Shown here: piece after piece, positions 6,855 to 13,405 of the stretch
Layout of the letters: each line of letters starts with the position of its first letter
How positions within the stretch are numbered: the first letter of the stretch is position 1
From: a bacterium
Lineage (GTDB): Bacteria; Elusimicrobiota; Elusimicrobia; Elusimicrobiales; UBA9959
Assembly (NCBI GenBank): GCA_021812825.1
Contig: JAKAMO010000032.1
Location: 1 to 25,221 of the forward strand
DNA length: 25,221 bases
Direction of reading: 5' to 3'
The notes under the pieces: model-generated
Told to the model about the DNA's origin: nothing
Database searches by the model: none
Seen by the model: the letters and a program-made list of their open reading frames with translations, nothing else
Program-made: the position numbers and the translations under genes

Positions 6855-8266
6855 TTAGGCCTCGGCGGCCTTCTCGGGCCGCGGCGGTCGCCGGGACGGC
6901 CGGGGCCGCCGGGACCTCGGCGCGGAGGACCGAATTTGCGGGGGCCCGGAGGCCTGCCGAAGGGCTTGGGGCCGCGGGGCTGCCAGGGGCGGTCGCCGCC
7001 GGGGCGGGGATCGTTGCCGCGAGGCGGGCCGAAGCGGCGGGGCGGGCGGCTGTCACCGCCGGGACGGGGTTCGAAGCGCCTTGGGGGGCGGCTGTCGCCG
7101 TCACGAGGGGGACCGAAATGTTTACGGAGAGGGCGGCCTTCGCCGAAGCGGTCATCGCGGCGCGGAGGGCCGAAACGCCTGGGAGGGCGTGAATCTCCGC
7201 CCGGGCGCGGCTCGAAGCGCCTTGGGGGGCGGCTGTCGCCGCCTTGCGGGGGGCCGAAATGCTTCCGAGGGCGGTCGTCGCCGTAATGGCCTTCGCGCCT
7301 GGGCGGGCCGTAATGCCTGCCGGGCCTGTCGTCCCGGTGGTGCTCGTCGCGCCGCGGGGGACCGAAATGCTTGCGCGGAGGACGCCCCTCGCCGAATTGG
7401 TCATCGCGCCGCGGGGGACCGAAGCGCCTGGGGGGGCGCTCGTCACGGCGGTTGTCATCGTTGAATTTGCGGGGGCCGGGCCTGCCGTATGAGCGCTGGT
7501 CCCGCGGCTGCCACTGGCGGTCGCCGCCGGGGCGGCCCTCATCGCGGCGGGGGGGGCCGAAGCGCTGGGGAGGTCTTTGCTCCCCGCGGTTCTCGTCCCC
7601 GAAATTCTGCGGGCCCTTCCTGCCGTAGGCGCGCTGGGCGCGCGGCTGCCAGCGGCGGTCGTCTTCGGGGCCGTTCTCTTCTGGGCGCGGGGGGGCGTAA
7701 TGCCTGGGGGGCCTTTCGCCGCGGGGCTTAAAATCGCGCCTGGGCGGGCCGAAACGCTTGCCGGGCCTGTCGCCGCGGGGTTTGTCCTGCCGCGGGCGCG
7801 GGGGTATGCCTACGGGACGGGTGGGCGGGGGAGGGATGATCTCCTGCTGCGCCGGGGGCTCGGCGGCTTTAGGGGCCGGCTGAGGCTCCGCCTGGGGCGC
7901 CGGCTCCGGCGCGGGAGCGGGCGCGGCGGCTTCTATAGGCTGCTCGGGTGCCGGGCTGGGTTCGGGCTGGGCTACGGACGGCTCCGGCGCGGCGGCGGCT
8001 TCAACCGGCTGTTCCGGGGCCGCGGCGGCGGGCTGCGCCTGTATCTCCTGCTGAGGCTCCGCGGGTACGGCGGCCTCGCCGGGGGGCGGCACGGCGTGGA
8101 TGAACTTCACTTTGGCGCTGTTCTTGGCGTTGGAGGCGCCTATGCGGCAATGAGTGCAGCGGCGCAGGCAGTCGCGGTAGGTATTGGCCTGGGGAACTTC
8201 CTTGGCTTTGACCTGCGGCATCATGCGGCCGCAGCCGGGGCAGCGAATTTGGGGCAGGATGATCAT
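6851..8266 (-). CDS. Zinc-ribbon protein with long Arg/Pro/Gly/Asp-rich disordered tail (471 aa)
   Basis: I start the gene at ATG 8266-8264, because the cysteine motif begins at once; the frame stays open to 9427 but only as antisense of the next genes. Residues 1-50 hold a zinc ribbon: Cys9-x2-Cys12 and Cys33-x3-Cys37-x2-Cys40. Residues about 55-140 are Pro/Ala/Glu-rich (PAPEPAPQAEP). Residues about 140-471 are low-complexity repeats of RPPRRFGPPRRD, GGDSRPPRRFEPRP and R(K)HFGPP units, with one block near the C-terminus duplicated almost exactly. Such basic Arg/Gly/aromatic tails resemble RGG-type RNA-binding, condensate-forming sequences in other proteins. I infer a nucleic-acid-binding role; no family name is recognised. 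No ribosome site is seen; TAGACT lies 7 nt before the ATG, suggesting a leaderless mRNA. The gene converges on the ORF6N gene and is divergent from the VF530 fusion. Confidence 0.7.
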   Translation of the reverse strand: MIILPQIRCPGCGRMMPQVKAKEVPQANTYRDCLRRCTHCRIGASNAKNSAKVKFIHAVPPPGEAAVPAEPQQEIQAQPAAAAPEQPVEAAAAPEPSVAQPEPSPAPEQPIEAAAPAPAPEPAPQAEPQPAPKAAEPPAQQEIIPPPPTRPVGIPPRPRQDKPRGDRPGKRFGPPRRDFKPRGERPPRHYAPPRPEENGPEDDRRWQPRAQRAYGRKGPQNFGDENRGEQRPPQRFGPPRRDEGRPGGDRQWQPRDQRSYGRPGPRKFNDDNRRDERPPRRFGPPRRDDQFGEGRPPRKHFGPPRRDEHHRDDRPGRHYGPPRREGHYGDDRPRKHFGPPQGGDSRPPRRFEPRPGGDSRPPRRFGPPRRDDRFGEGRPLRKHFGPPRDGDSRPPRRFEPRPGGDSRPPRRFGPPRGNDPRPGGDRPWQPRGPKPFGRPPGPRKFGPPRRGPGGPGRPGDRRGPRRPPRPN

Positions 8267-8273
8267 TAGGGAT

Positions 8274-8279
8274 AGTCTA
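8274..8279 (-). promoter_or_regulatory. Candidate leaderless -10 box for the zinc-ribbon gene
   Basis: On the minus strand TAGACT is followed by 7 nt (ATCCCTA) and the ATG at 8266. This fits the TANNNT-N6/7-start layout of leaderless promoters. No Shine-Dalgarno sequence is visible. Confidence 0.4.
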
Positions 8280-8353
8280 TCTTGTCTTACCCGCCCGCGC
8301 AAGCGGGAAATGGCGCGTCCGCCGGATAAATACAACCCGGCCCGCGCAAATAG

Positions 8354-8359
8354 TAAAAT
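8354..8359 (+). promoter_or_regulatory. Candidate leaderless -10 box for the VF530 fusion gene
   Basis: TAAAAT is followed by 6 nt (CAGTAC) and the ATG at 8366, so transcription would start at or next to the A of the start codon. No Shine-Dalgarno sequence is present. Confidence 0.45.
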
Positions 8360-8365
8360 CAGTAC

Positions 8366-9412
8366 ATGGCACATGAGAAGACACGCGACCCGCTGCACGG
8401 AGTAACGCTCGAGACCATACTGAACGCCATGGTGAAGCGCCACGGCTGGGCGGGCCTGGGCCGCAGCATCCGGGTGAGGTGCTTTCTCAACGAACCGTCG
8501 GTGAGCAGCAGCCTGGCTTTCCTGCGCAAGACCCCCTGGGCGCGCCAGAAGCTGGAGGCCTGGTATGTCTACGAGGAATCCAGGAAGCCGAAACCCAAGC
8601 CGGCGCCGAAGCCCGCCGAGCCCAGCATAGCGAGCGTGGCCCGGACGGCCCTGCAGGCGCTGGGCGTGAAGGACGGGCTCGAGGACGCGGCGCTGCCGGC
8701 CAACCCGCGCGTGCTGGACCTGGTCCCCGCGGGGGGAATTAAGAAGCTTTTGATCTACGCCCCGGACGCGATTGGCCGGCGCATGGCGCTGATACACCCG
8801 GAGCTGTTCGCTGGCATCAACGCGGGCGGTTTCAGGCCGATAAACGTGCGCAGCGTGTACCCGTCCAAGACGCCGGTGTGCTTCGCCTCCATGTTCAGCG
8901 GGCTGATGCCCTCGGGCCACGGCATAAAGCAGTACGAGAAGCCGGAGCTCAAGTGCAAGACCATCTTCGACGCGCTGCCCGCGGCGGGCTTTAAGGCCGC
9001 TATAGCGGCCGTTAAGGACAGCAGCATGGACCTGATCTTCCGCGGCCGCCCGGTGGACTATTTCTCCGAGGAGTACGACGCCCAGGTGACGGACCGGGCG
9101 CTGGCGCTGCTGGAGGCCGGCGGCCACGACGTGATACTGGCCTACCACCAGGAGTACGACGACCTGCTGCACAAGGTGGGCCCGTGGAAGGACGAGGCCG
9201 TCGCCGCGGTGGCGCGCCACATGGAGGCTTTCGCGCGGCTGGCCTCGGCCGCGGCCGTTGCCTGGAAGGACGTGCCGCACGCGATACTGTTCGCTCCTGA
9301 CCACGGCGCGCATACGGACCCCGCCACCGGCAAGGGCGTGCACGGAGACGACATCCCCGCCGACATGAACGTTACCCATTACTGGAAGTTCTCCCCGGGA
9401 GGAGGACGGTGA
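8366..9412 (+). CDS. VF530 (DUF2132) domain fused to AlkP-superfamily phosphodiesterase
   Basis: Residues 1-70 match the VF530/DUF2132 family of small DNA-binding proteins: DPLHGVTLETILNAMVKRHG, GLGRSIRVRCFLNEPSV, SSLAFLRKTPWARQKLE. A Lys/Pro-rich linker (KPKPKPAPKPAEP, 74-86) leads to an alkaline-phosphatase-superfamily domain of the type I phosphodiesterase/nucleotide pyrophosphatase kind, about 125-345. Expected metal and catalytic residues are present: Asp134 in LLIYAPDAIG, candidate nucleophile Thr169 in YPSKTPVCFASMFSGLMPSG, Asp265/Asp266 and His269 in HQEYDDLLH, Asp312-His313 in FAPDHGAHTD, and His326. There is no signal peptide, so the enzyme is probably cytoplasmic. VF530 proteins are normally stand-alone at about 75 aa, so the fusion is unusual. 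The start has TAAAAT 6 nt upstream and no ribosome site. The tag gene follows after 13 nt. The substrate is unknown; a nucleotide or nucleic-acid link is inferred from VF530. Confidence 0.8.
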   Translation: MAHEKTRDPLHGVTLETILNAMVKRHGWAGLGRSIRVRCFLNEPSVSSSLAFLRKTPWARQKLEAWYVYEESRKPKPKPAPKPAEPSIASVARTALQALGVKDGLEDAALPANPRVLDLVPAGGIKKLLIYAPDAIGRRMALIHPELFAGINAGGFRPINVRSVYPSKTPVCFASMFSGLMPSGHGIKQYEKPELKCKTIFDALPAAGFKAAIAAVKDSSMDLIFRGRPVDYFSEEYDAQVTDRALALLEAGGHDVILAYHQEYDDLLHKVGPWKDEAVAAVARHMEAFARLASAAAVAWKDVPHAILFAPDHGAHTDPATGKGVHGDDIPADMNVTHYWKFSPGGGR

Positions 9413-9425
9413 TAGCGAGGCGACC

Positions 9426-10004
9426 ATGAAAACCGACGACCGCTGTTCCTGGGCCTACGGCGCGAGCCCTTTCTACATCCCTTACCACGACGAGGAATGG
9501 GGCGTGCAGGTGTTTGACGACCGCACCCAGTTCGAGTTTTTGACTTTGGAAAGCGCGCAGGCGGGGCTTTCCTGGAGCACCGTGCTCAACAAGCGCGAGG
9601 GCTACCGCAAGGCTTTCGCGGGCTTCGACCCGGCGAAGGTGGCGAAGTTCACCCCGAAGAAGATAGAGGCCCTGCTCAAGGACCCCGGCATTATCCGCAA
9701 CCGCCTGAAGGTGGCCGCCGCCGTCAACAACGCCAAACGCTTCCTGGAAGTGCAGAAGGAGTTCGGCAGCTTCTCCAAGTACATCTGGGGTTTCGTGGGC
9801 GGCAAGCAGAAGGTGAACCGCTGGAAGACGCTCTCGCAGCTGCCGGCCACTTCCAAAGAATCGGACGCGCTCAGCGCGGACCTCAAGAAGCGGGGCTTCA
9901 AGTTCACTGGCAGCACGGTGATGTACGCCCACATGCAGGCCACGGGCCTGGTGAACGACCACCTGGTCACCTGCTTCCGCCACAAACCCTGTACCAGGCC
10001 GTAG
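9426..10004 (+). CDS. tag: DNA-3-methyladenine glycosylase I
   Basis: This base-excision repair enzyme removes 3-methyladenine from alkylated DNA. The 192-aa protein has the family length and the full zinc site: Cys7 (DDRCSWA), His21 (YIPYHDEEWG), His179 and Cys183 (GLVNDHLVTCFRH). The active-site segment FEFLTLESAQAGLSWSTVL is present, with Glu42 at the place of the catalytic Glu38 of the E. coli enzyme, and KREGYRKAFAGFDP follows as expected. Start ATG 9426 has GAGGCG 3 nt upstream and lies 13 nt after the VF530 fusion gene, so the two are probably co-transcribed. That pairing suggests, but does not prove, a DNA-related role for the fusion protein. TAG stop. Confidence 0.95.
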   Translation: MKTDDRCSWAYGASPFYIPYHDEEWGVQVFDDRTQFEFLTLESAQAGLSWSTVLNKREGYRKAFAGFDPAKVAKFTPKKIEALLKDPGIIRNRLKVAAAVNNAKRFLEVQKEFGSFSKYIWGFVGGKQKVNRWKTLSQLPATSKESDALSADLKKRGFKFTGSTVMYAHMQATGLVNDHLVTCFRHKPCTRP

Positions 10005-10008
10005 TCTT

Positions 10009-10017
10009 TGTTATAAT
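10009..10017 (+). promoter_or_regulatory. Extended -10 promoter placed for a leaderless pxpB mRNA
   Basis: TGTTATAAT (TGn plus a perfect TATAAT at 10012-10017) is followed by 6 nt and the GTG at 10024. No good -35 and no Shine-Dalgarno sequence is visible. It begins just after the tag stop codon. Confidence 0.6.
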
Positions 10018-10023
10018 TAAGGC

Positions 10024-10671
10024 GTGACCAAGACTACACCGGAAACCTATTTCCTCGGCGACGCCTGCCTGTGCTGGGCGCTGGGGGAGAAGATAGACCG
10101 CCTCACCTCGCTGAAAGTGCTCTACGCCTGGCGCAAGCTCTCCGGCGACCCGAAGCTCAAGGCCCTGGGCGTGCACGACCTGGTGCCGTCCTACACGGCG
10201 CTGGCCGCCCACGCGGACCCGCTGTGCGACTGGGACGCCGTGCGCCGCGTGGTGGACGCCTGCCTGGCCGCGATGCCCTCCGAAGAGGCCAAGCTGAAGG
10301 AGCGCTCCGGCCGGCACGTGCTGCCGGTGTCCTACAAGGGCGAGGACCTGCAGCGCGTGGCCGACCACGCGAAGCTCACGGTGGAAGAGGTGATACGCCG
10401 CCACACCGCGCCCGAGTACCTGGTGGCCATGATAGGCTTCCGTCCCCATTTCCCTTATCTCCTCGGCCTGGACCGCACGCTGGTCACGCCGCGGCTGGAT
10501 TCGCCCCGCGTGGCGATACCCGCCGGCGCCGTGGCCATAGGCGGCGAGCAGACCGGCGTGTACCCGGAGAAGTCCCCGGGCGGCTGGAACATACTGGGCA
10601 TGACCGAGCCGGAACTCCTCTACGACATAGAGCCCGGCGACACCGTGATCTTCAAGAGGGCCGACCGATGA
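10024..10671 (+). CDS. pxpB: 5-oxoprolinase subunit PxpB (KipI-type)
   Basis: PxpB is one subunit of the ATP-dependent 5-oxoprolinase that opens 5-oxoproline to glutamate. The 215-aa protein has the KipI/PxpB C-terminal core: EYLVAMIGFRPHFPYLLGL, VAIPAGAVAIGGEQTGVYP, SPGGWNILGMT, and YDIEPGDTVIFK. The N-terminal half is more divergent (the start of the usual GD...L....G segment is retained as YFLGDACLCWALGEKID). GTG 10024 is the start: it begins the family match and sits 6 nt after TATAAT with no ribosome site, so it is probably translated from a leaderless mRNA. The stop TGA overlaps the ATG of the pxpA-pxpC fusion (ATGA), giving translational coupling and matching the known PxpABC complex. 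Confidence 0.9.
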   Translation: MTKTTPETYFLGDACLCWALGEKIDRLTSLKVLYAWRKLSGDPKLKALGVHDLVPSYTALAAHADPLCDWDAVRRVVDACLAAMPSEEAKLKERSGRHVLPVSYKGEDLQRVADHAKLTVEEVIRRHTAPEYLVAMIGFRPHFPYLLGLDRTLVTPRLDSPRVAIPAGAVAIGGEQTGVYPEKSPGGWNILGMTEPELLYDIEPGDTVIFKRADR

Positions 10672-12245
10672 CGATGATAAACTGCGATATCGGCGAGAAG
10701 GGCCCGCTGCACCCCGAGGACTGCGAGCTGATGAAGTTCATCCACATCGCCAACGTGGCCTGCGAGGGCCACGCCGGCGACAAGGAGAGCGTGGACTCCT
10801 TCCGCGCGCTGGCGCAGGCCAGCGGCGTGGGCGTGGCCGCGCATATCTCCTACCCCGACAGGGCAAATTTCGGCCGCGCGAGCATGGACCTGCCCGACGC
10901 GGAGCTGTTCGCGGCGCTCGACGCGCAGATGGCGCTGTTGCCCGGGGTTAAGATGGTTAAGTTCCACGGCGCGCTCTACAACGACGTCTGGAAGGACGCG
11001 GCCCTGGCCGACCTGCTGGCCGGCTGGCTGATGCGCAACGACATAGGCACCGTGCTGACGCCGGCCGACTCCGAGCTGGCCGCCTCGGCCCGCAGGCTCG
11101 GCATGACCGTGCTGCGCGAGGCCTTCGCCGACCGCCGCTACGAGTTCGACGAGGAGAGCGGGCGCCTGCGCCTGGCCTCCCGCTCCGTGCCCGAGGCCGC
11201 TATCACCGACGTAAAAGAGGCCCTGGCGCAGGCCGAGGAGATAGTCAGGCGCGGCCGCGTGAACGTCAGCGGGGACCCGGCCAATCCCGTCTGGAAGCCG
11301 GTGAAGGCCGACACCATCTGCATCCATTCCGATTCCCCGATAGCGCTGGAGCTGGCTACGAAGCTGCGCGCGGCGCTGGAAGCGGCGGCCAAGGCCGACG
11401 CGGTGGCCGGAGTTACCGGCAACATACGCCTGGTGCGGCCCGGCTTCTGCGGCACCGCGGGCCTGCCCAAGTACGGCAGGCAGCACATAGGCGTGTCGCC
11501 CGGCGGGGCCATGGACTGCTTCTCGCTGCGGCGCGGCAATTTGATGCTGGGCAACCCGGAGGGCAGCACGGCCCTGGAGATAGCCGGCCCGCCGGAGATA
11601 GAGTTCCTGACGGCGGGGCGCTTCGTGCTGACCGGCGGCAAGCTGGACGCCTTCCTCGCCCGCGGGGGCGAGCGGACGCCCATGGAGCACAGCAGCGTCC
11701 ACGAGGCCAGGGCCGGCGACAGGCTGACGTTCGGCGACCGGCGCTACGGCACCCACACCTATTTCTGCTTCCGCGGCGATGACGGCTCCGCGCCGGCTCC
11801 GGCCGCGGCCGTGCCCTACGCCGCCGTCAGCGGCTGGGCCGACAAGGACGGGCGCATACGCGTGGTGCAGGGCCCCGAATTCCGCTGCCTGCAGCAGCCC
11901 GGGCTGTTCTTCCTGACGCAGTGGCGCACCACCTTCAAGATGGACAAGATGGGCATCAGGCTCACCGGCGAGCCGGGGCTCACCTGCAGCATGGGGAACA
12001 TGGTCTCCGGCGCGGTGGCCGACGGCACCGTGCAGCTCACCAACGACGGGCCCATCATCCTGCTGCGCCACCGCCAGACCACCGGCGGCTACCCGCGCAT
12101 CTTCAACGTGATCTCGGCCGACATAGACCTGCTGGGCCAGTTCGCCCCGAACCAGGCCATGCACTTCGTGCAGGTGACGCCGGAGCAGGCCCGCGAGTTC
12201 GCCCGCCAGAAGGAAGAGGCGCTCGACAGGCTGCGAGCGCGGTGA
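10668..12245 (+). CDS. pxpA-pxpC: Fused 5-oxoprolinase subunits PxpA-PxpC (525 aa)
   Basis: Residues 1-242 are PxpA (LamB/YcsF family): INCDIGEKG, HIANVACEGHAGD, AAHISYPDRANFGR, VKFHGALYN, REAFADRRYEFD, ICIHSDSP. Residues about 250-525 are PxpC (biotin-dependent carboxyltransferase/allophanate hydrolase subunit 2-like): VRPGFCGTAGLPKYGRQHIG, SPGGAMDCFSLRRGNLMLGN, ALEIAGPPEIEF, DKMGIRLTGEPG, RQTTGGYPRIFNVISADIDL. With PxpB it would form the complete oxoprolinase. PxpA and PxpC are normally separate, and PxpC usually exceeds 300 residues, so this copy is short. Some conserved PxpA motifs are altered (usual NADLGE is NCDIGE; usual ACGFHAGD is ACEGHAGD). Start ATG 10668 overlaps the pxpB stop, with AGAGGG upstream; ATG 10674 is an alternative. 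The frame is continuous across the junction with no sign of frameshift. Confidence 0.9.
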   Translation: MTMINCDIGEKGPLHPEDCELMKFIHIANVACEGHAGDKESVDSFRALAQASGVGVAAHISYPDRANFGRASMDLPDAELFAALDAQMALLPGVKMVKFHGALYNDVWKDAALADLLAGWLMRNDIGTVLTPADSELAASARRLGMTVLREAFADRRYEFDEESGRLRLASRSVPEAAITDVKEALAQAEEIVRRGRVNVSGDPANPVWKPVKADTICIHSDSPIALELATKLRAALEAAAKADAVAGVTGNIRLVRPGFCGTAGLPKYGRQHIGVSPGGAMDCFSLRRGNLMLGNPEGSTALEIAGPPEIEFLTAGRFVLTGGKLDAFLARGGERTPMEHSSVHEARAGDRLTFGDRRYGTHTYFCFRGDDGSAPAPAAAVPYAAVSGWADKDGRIRVVQGPEFRCLQQPGLFFLTQWRTTFKMDKMGIRLTGEPGLTCSMGNMVSGAVADGTVQLTNDGPIILLRHRQTTGGYPRIFNVISADIDLLGQFAPNQAMHFVQVTPEQAREFARQKEEALDRLRAR

Positions 12246-12252
12246 CCCGCCC

Positions 12253-13308
12253 ATGGACCTGAAGAAGAAGGCGCTGTACCTCTCGTATTTCACCGTAGGC
12301 TACAACATCCTAGAGGGAGCGGTGTCCGTGACCGCCGGCTACCTGGCCGGCAGCGTGGCGCTGGTGGGCTTCGGCTTCGACAGCCTGGTGGAGACCGTCT
12401 CCGCCGGCGTGATGGTCTGGCGCTTCTCGGCGGCGCGCGCCGTTTCCGGGGAGGAAGAGGAGCGGATAGAGCGCCGGGCGGAGATGTTCGTGGGCGTCTC
12501 CTTCTTCATCCTGGCCGCCTACGTGCTCTACGAGGCCGTGGAGAAGCTGGTACGCCGCGAGGCGCCGGCGATAAGCATAGCCGGCTTCGTCATAACCGTC
12601 CTGTCGGTCATCATCATGCCGCTGCTCTACCGCGCCAAGATGAAGACCGGCCGCGCGCTGGGCAGCCGCAGCCTGATGGCGGACTCGAAGGAGACGCTGG
12701 CCTGCTCCTACCTTTCCGCCGCCGTGCTGGCCGGCCTGCTCCTGAACGCCCTGCTGGGGTGGTGGTGGGCGGACCCCGTGGCGGCGCTGATAGTGGTCTA
12801 TTTCCTCGTGCGGGAGGGGCTTGAGGCCCTGCGCGGGGAATGCTGCTGCGGCGGCGAGGAAGAAGAGGAAGAGGGTAAGCACGCCTGCGGCTGCGGCGGG
12901 GGCTGCGGCGAGCCCGCCGGGAAGAAGCGGGTGACGGCCGCCGTGCTGGAGAAGGACGGCAAGGTGCTGCTGGCGCGGCGCAGGACCGGCGACGCGCTGG
13001 CCGGCAAATGGGAATTCCCCGGCGGCAAGCTGGAGGAGGGCGAGACGCCCGAGCAGTGTCTCAAGCGCGAGCTGGCCGAGGAGTTCGGCATAGAGGCCGA
13101 GATAGGGGCCTATATCTGCTCGAGCGAGTTCGAGTACGAGCATTTCCACGTGGAGCTGCTCGCCTACAGGGCCAGGCACGTAGCCGGAGAGTTCGTCCTG
13201 AACGACCACTCCGCCATAGCCTGGGTGGAGCCCGGCGAGATAAAGACCTACGACCTGGCCTCGGCCGACATCCCCGTGGCCGAAGAGCTGAGCAAGACCC
13301 GGAGCTGA
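12253..13308 (+). CDS. Cation-diffusion-type transporter fused to MutT-like Nudix hydrolase
   Basis: Residues 1-195 are a CDF-like cation transporter of the short type without the usual C-terminal dimerisation domain: about six membrane segments, FGFDSLVE in the second (Asp43) and SLMADSKETLACSYL in the fifth (Asp144), then WWADPVAALIVVYFLVREG. A Cys/Glu/Gly-rich linker follows (197-219, with CCC, six consecutive Glu, HACGCGGGCG), a plausible metal-binding segment. Residues about 225-350 are a MutT-type Nudix domain: VTAAVLEKDGKVLLARRRTG, then the complete Nudix box from Gly258 to Ile280 with Glu264, Arg272-Glu273, Glu276-Glu277 and Gly279. Nudix enzymes of this kind hydrolyse oxidised or non-canonical nucleoside triphosphates. 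The frame is continuous, so this is one polypeptide as read. The gene lies 7 nt after pxpA-pxpC without a clear ribosome site, suggesting coupled translation. An intrinsic terminator follows. Confidence 0.85.
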   Translation: MDLKKKALYLSYFTVGYNILEGAVSVTAGYLAGSVALVGFGFDSLVETVSAGVMVWRFSAARAVSGEEEERIERRAEMFVGVSFFILAAYVLYEAVEKLVRREAPAISIAGFVITVLSVIIMPLLYRAKMKTGRALGSRSLMADSKETLACSYLSAAVLAGLLLNALLGWWWADPVAALIVVYFLVREGLEALRGECCCGGEEEEEEGKHACGCGGGCGEPAGKKRVTAAVLEKDGKVLLARRRTGDALAGKWEFPGGKLEEGETPEQCLKRELAEEFGIEAEIGAYICSSEFEYEHFHVELLAYRARHVAGEFVLNDHSAIAWVEPGEIKTYDLASADIPVAEELSKTRS

Positions 13309-13330
13309 CCCGGGGGATCCGCAGGGGGGA

Positions 13331-13357
13331 ACGGCGGCGCCTGCCGCCGTTTTTATT
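13331..13357 (+). terminator. Intrinsic terminator of the pxp/CDF-Nudix operon
   Basis: Perfect 8-bp stem ACGGCGGC/GCCGCCGT with a GCCT loop (13331-13350), followed at once by TTTTATTT. Confidence 0.85.
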
Positions 13358-13388
13358 TGGTCTCCGCGGCCCGTCCGGAGCGATTATG

Positions 13389-13394
13389 TATAAT
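13389..13394 (+). promoter_or_regulatory. -10 box of the cyclase gene with very short leader
   Basis: Perfect TATAAT 11 nt before the ATG at 13406. Transcription would start about 4-5 nt before the start codon, and there is no Shine-Dalgarno sequence. Confidence 0.5.
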
Positions 13395-13405
13395 CATTTT
13401 TAATC

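Noticed and set aside
6930..7500. Repeated GC-rich units as a CRISPR-like or tandem DNA repeat
   Set aside because: The units are degenerate, irregularly spaced and in phase with the codons of the RPP/RGG-like tail, so they are coding repeats.
8267..9427. Upstream extension of the minus-strand zinc-ribbon gene to 858 aa
   Set aside because: The extension is antisense to the VF530 fusion and its Tag-proximal end. The first Cys motif starts right after ATG 8266, which has a plausible -10 box.
10071..10667. Extension of the pxpA-pxpC frame upstream across pxpB
   Set aside because: The translation is Arg/Gly/Pro-rich shadow sequence; PxpA similarity starts at 10668-10674 and pxpB occupies the other frame.
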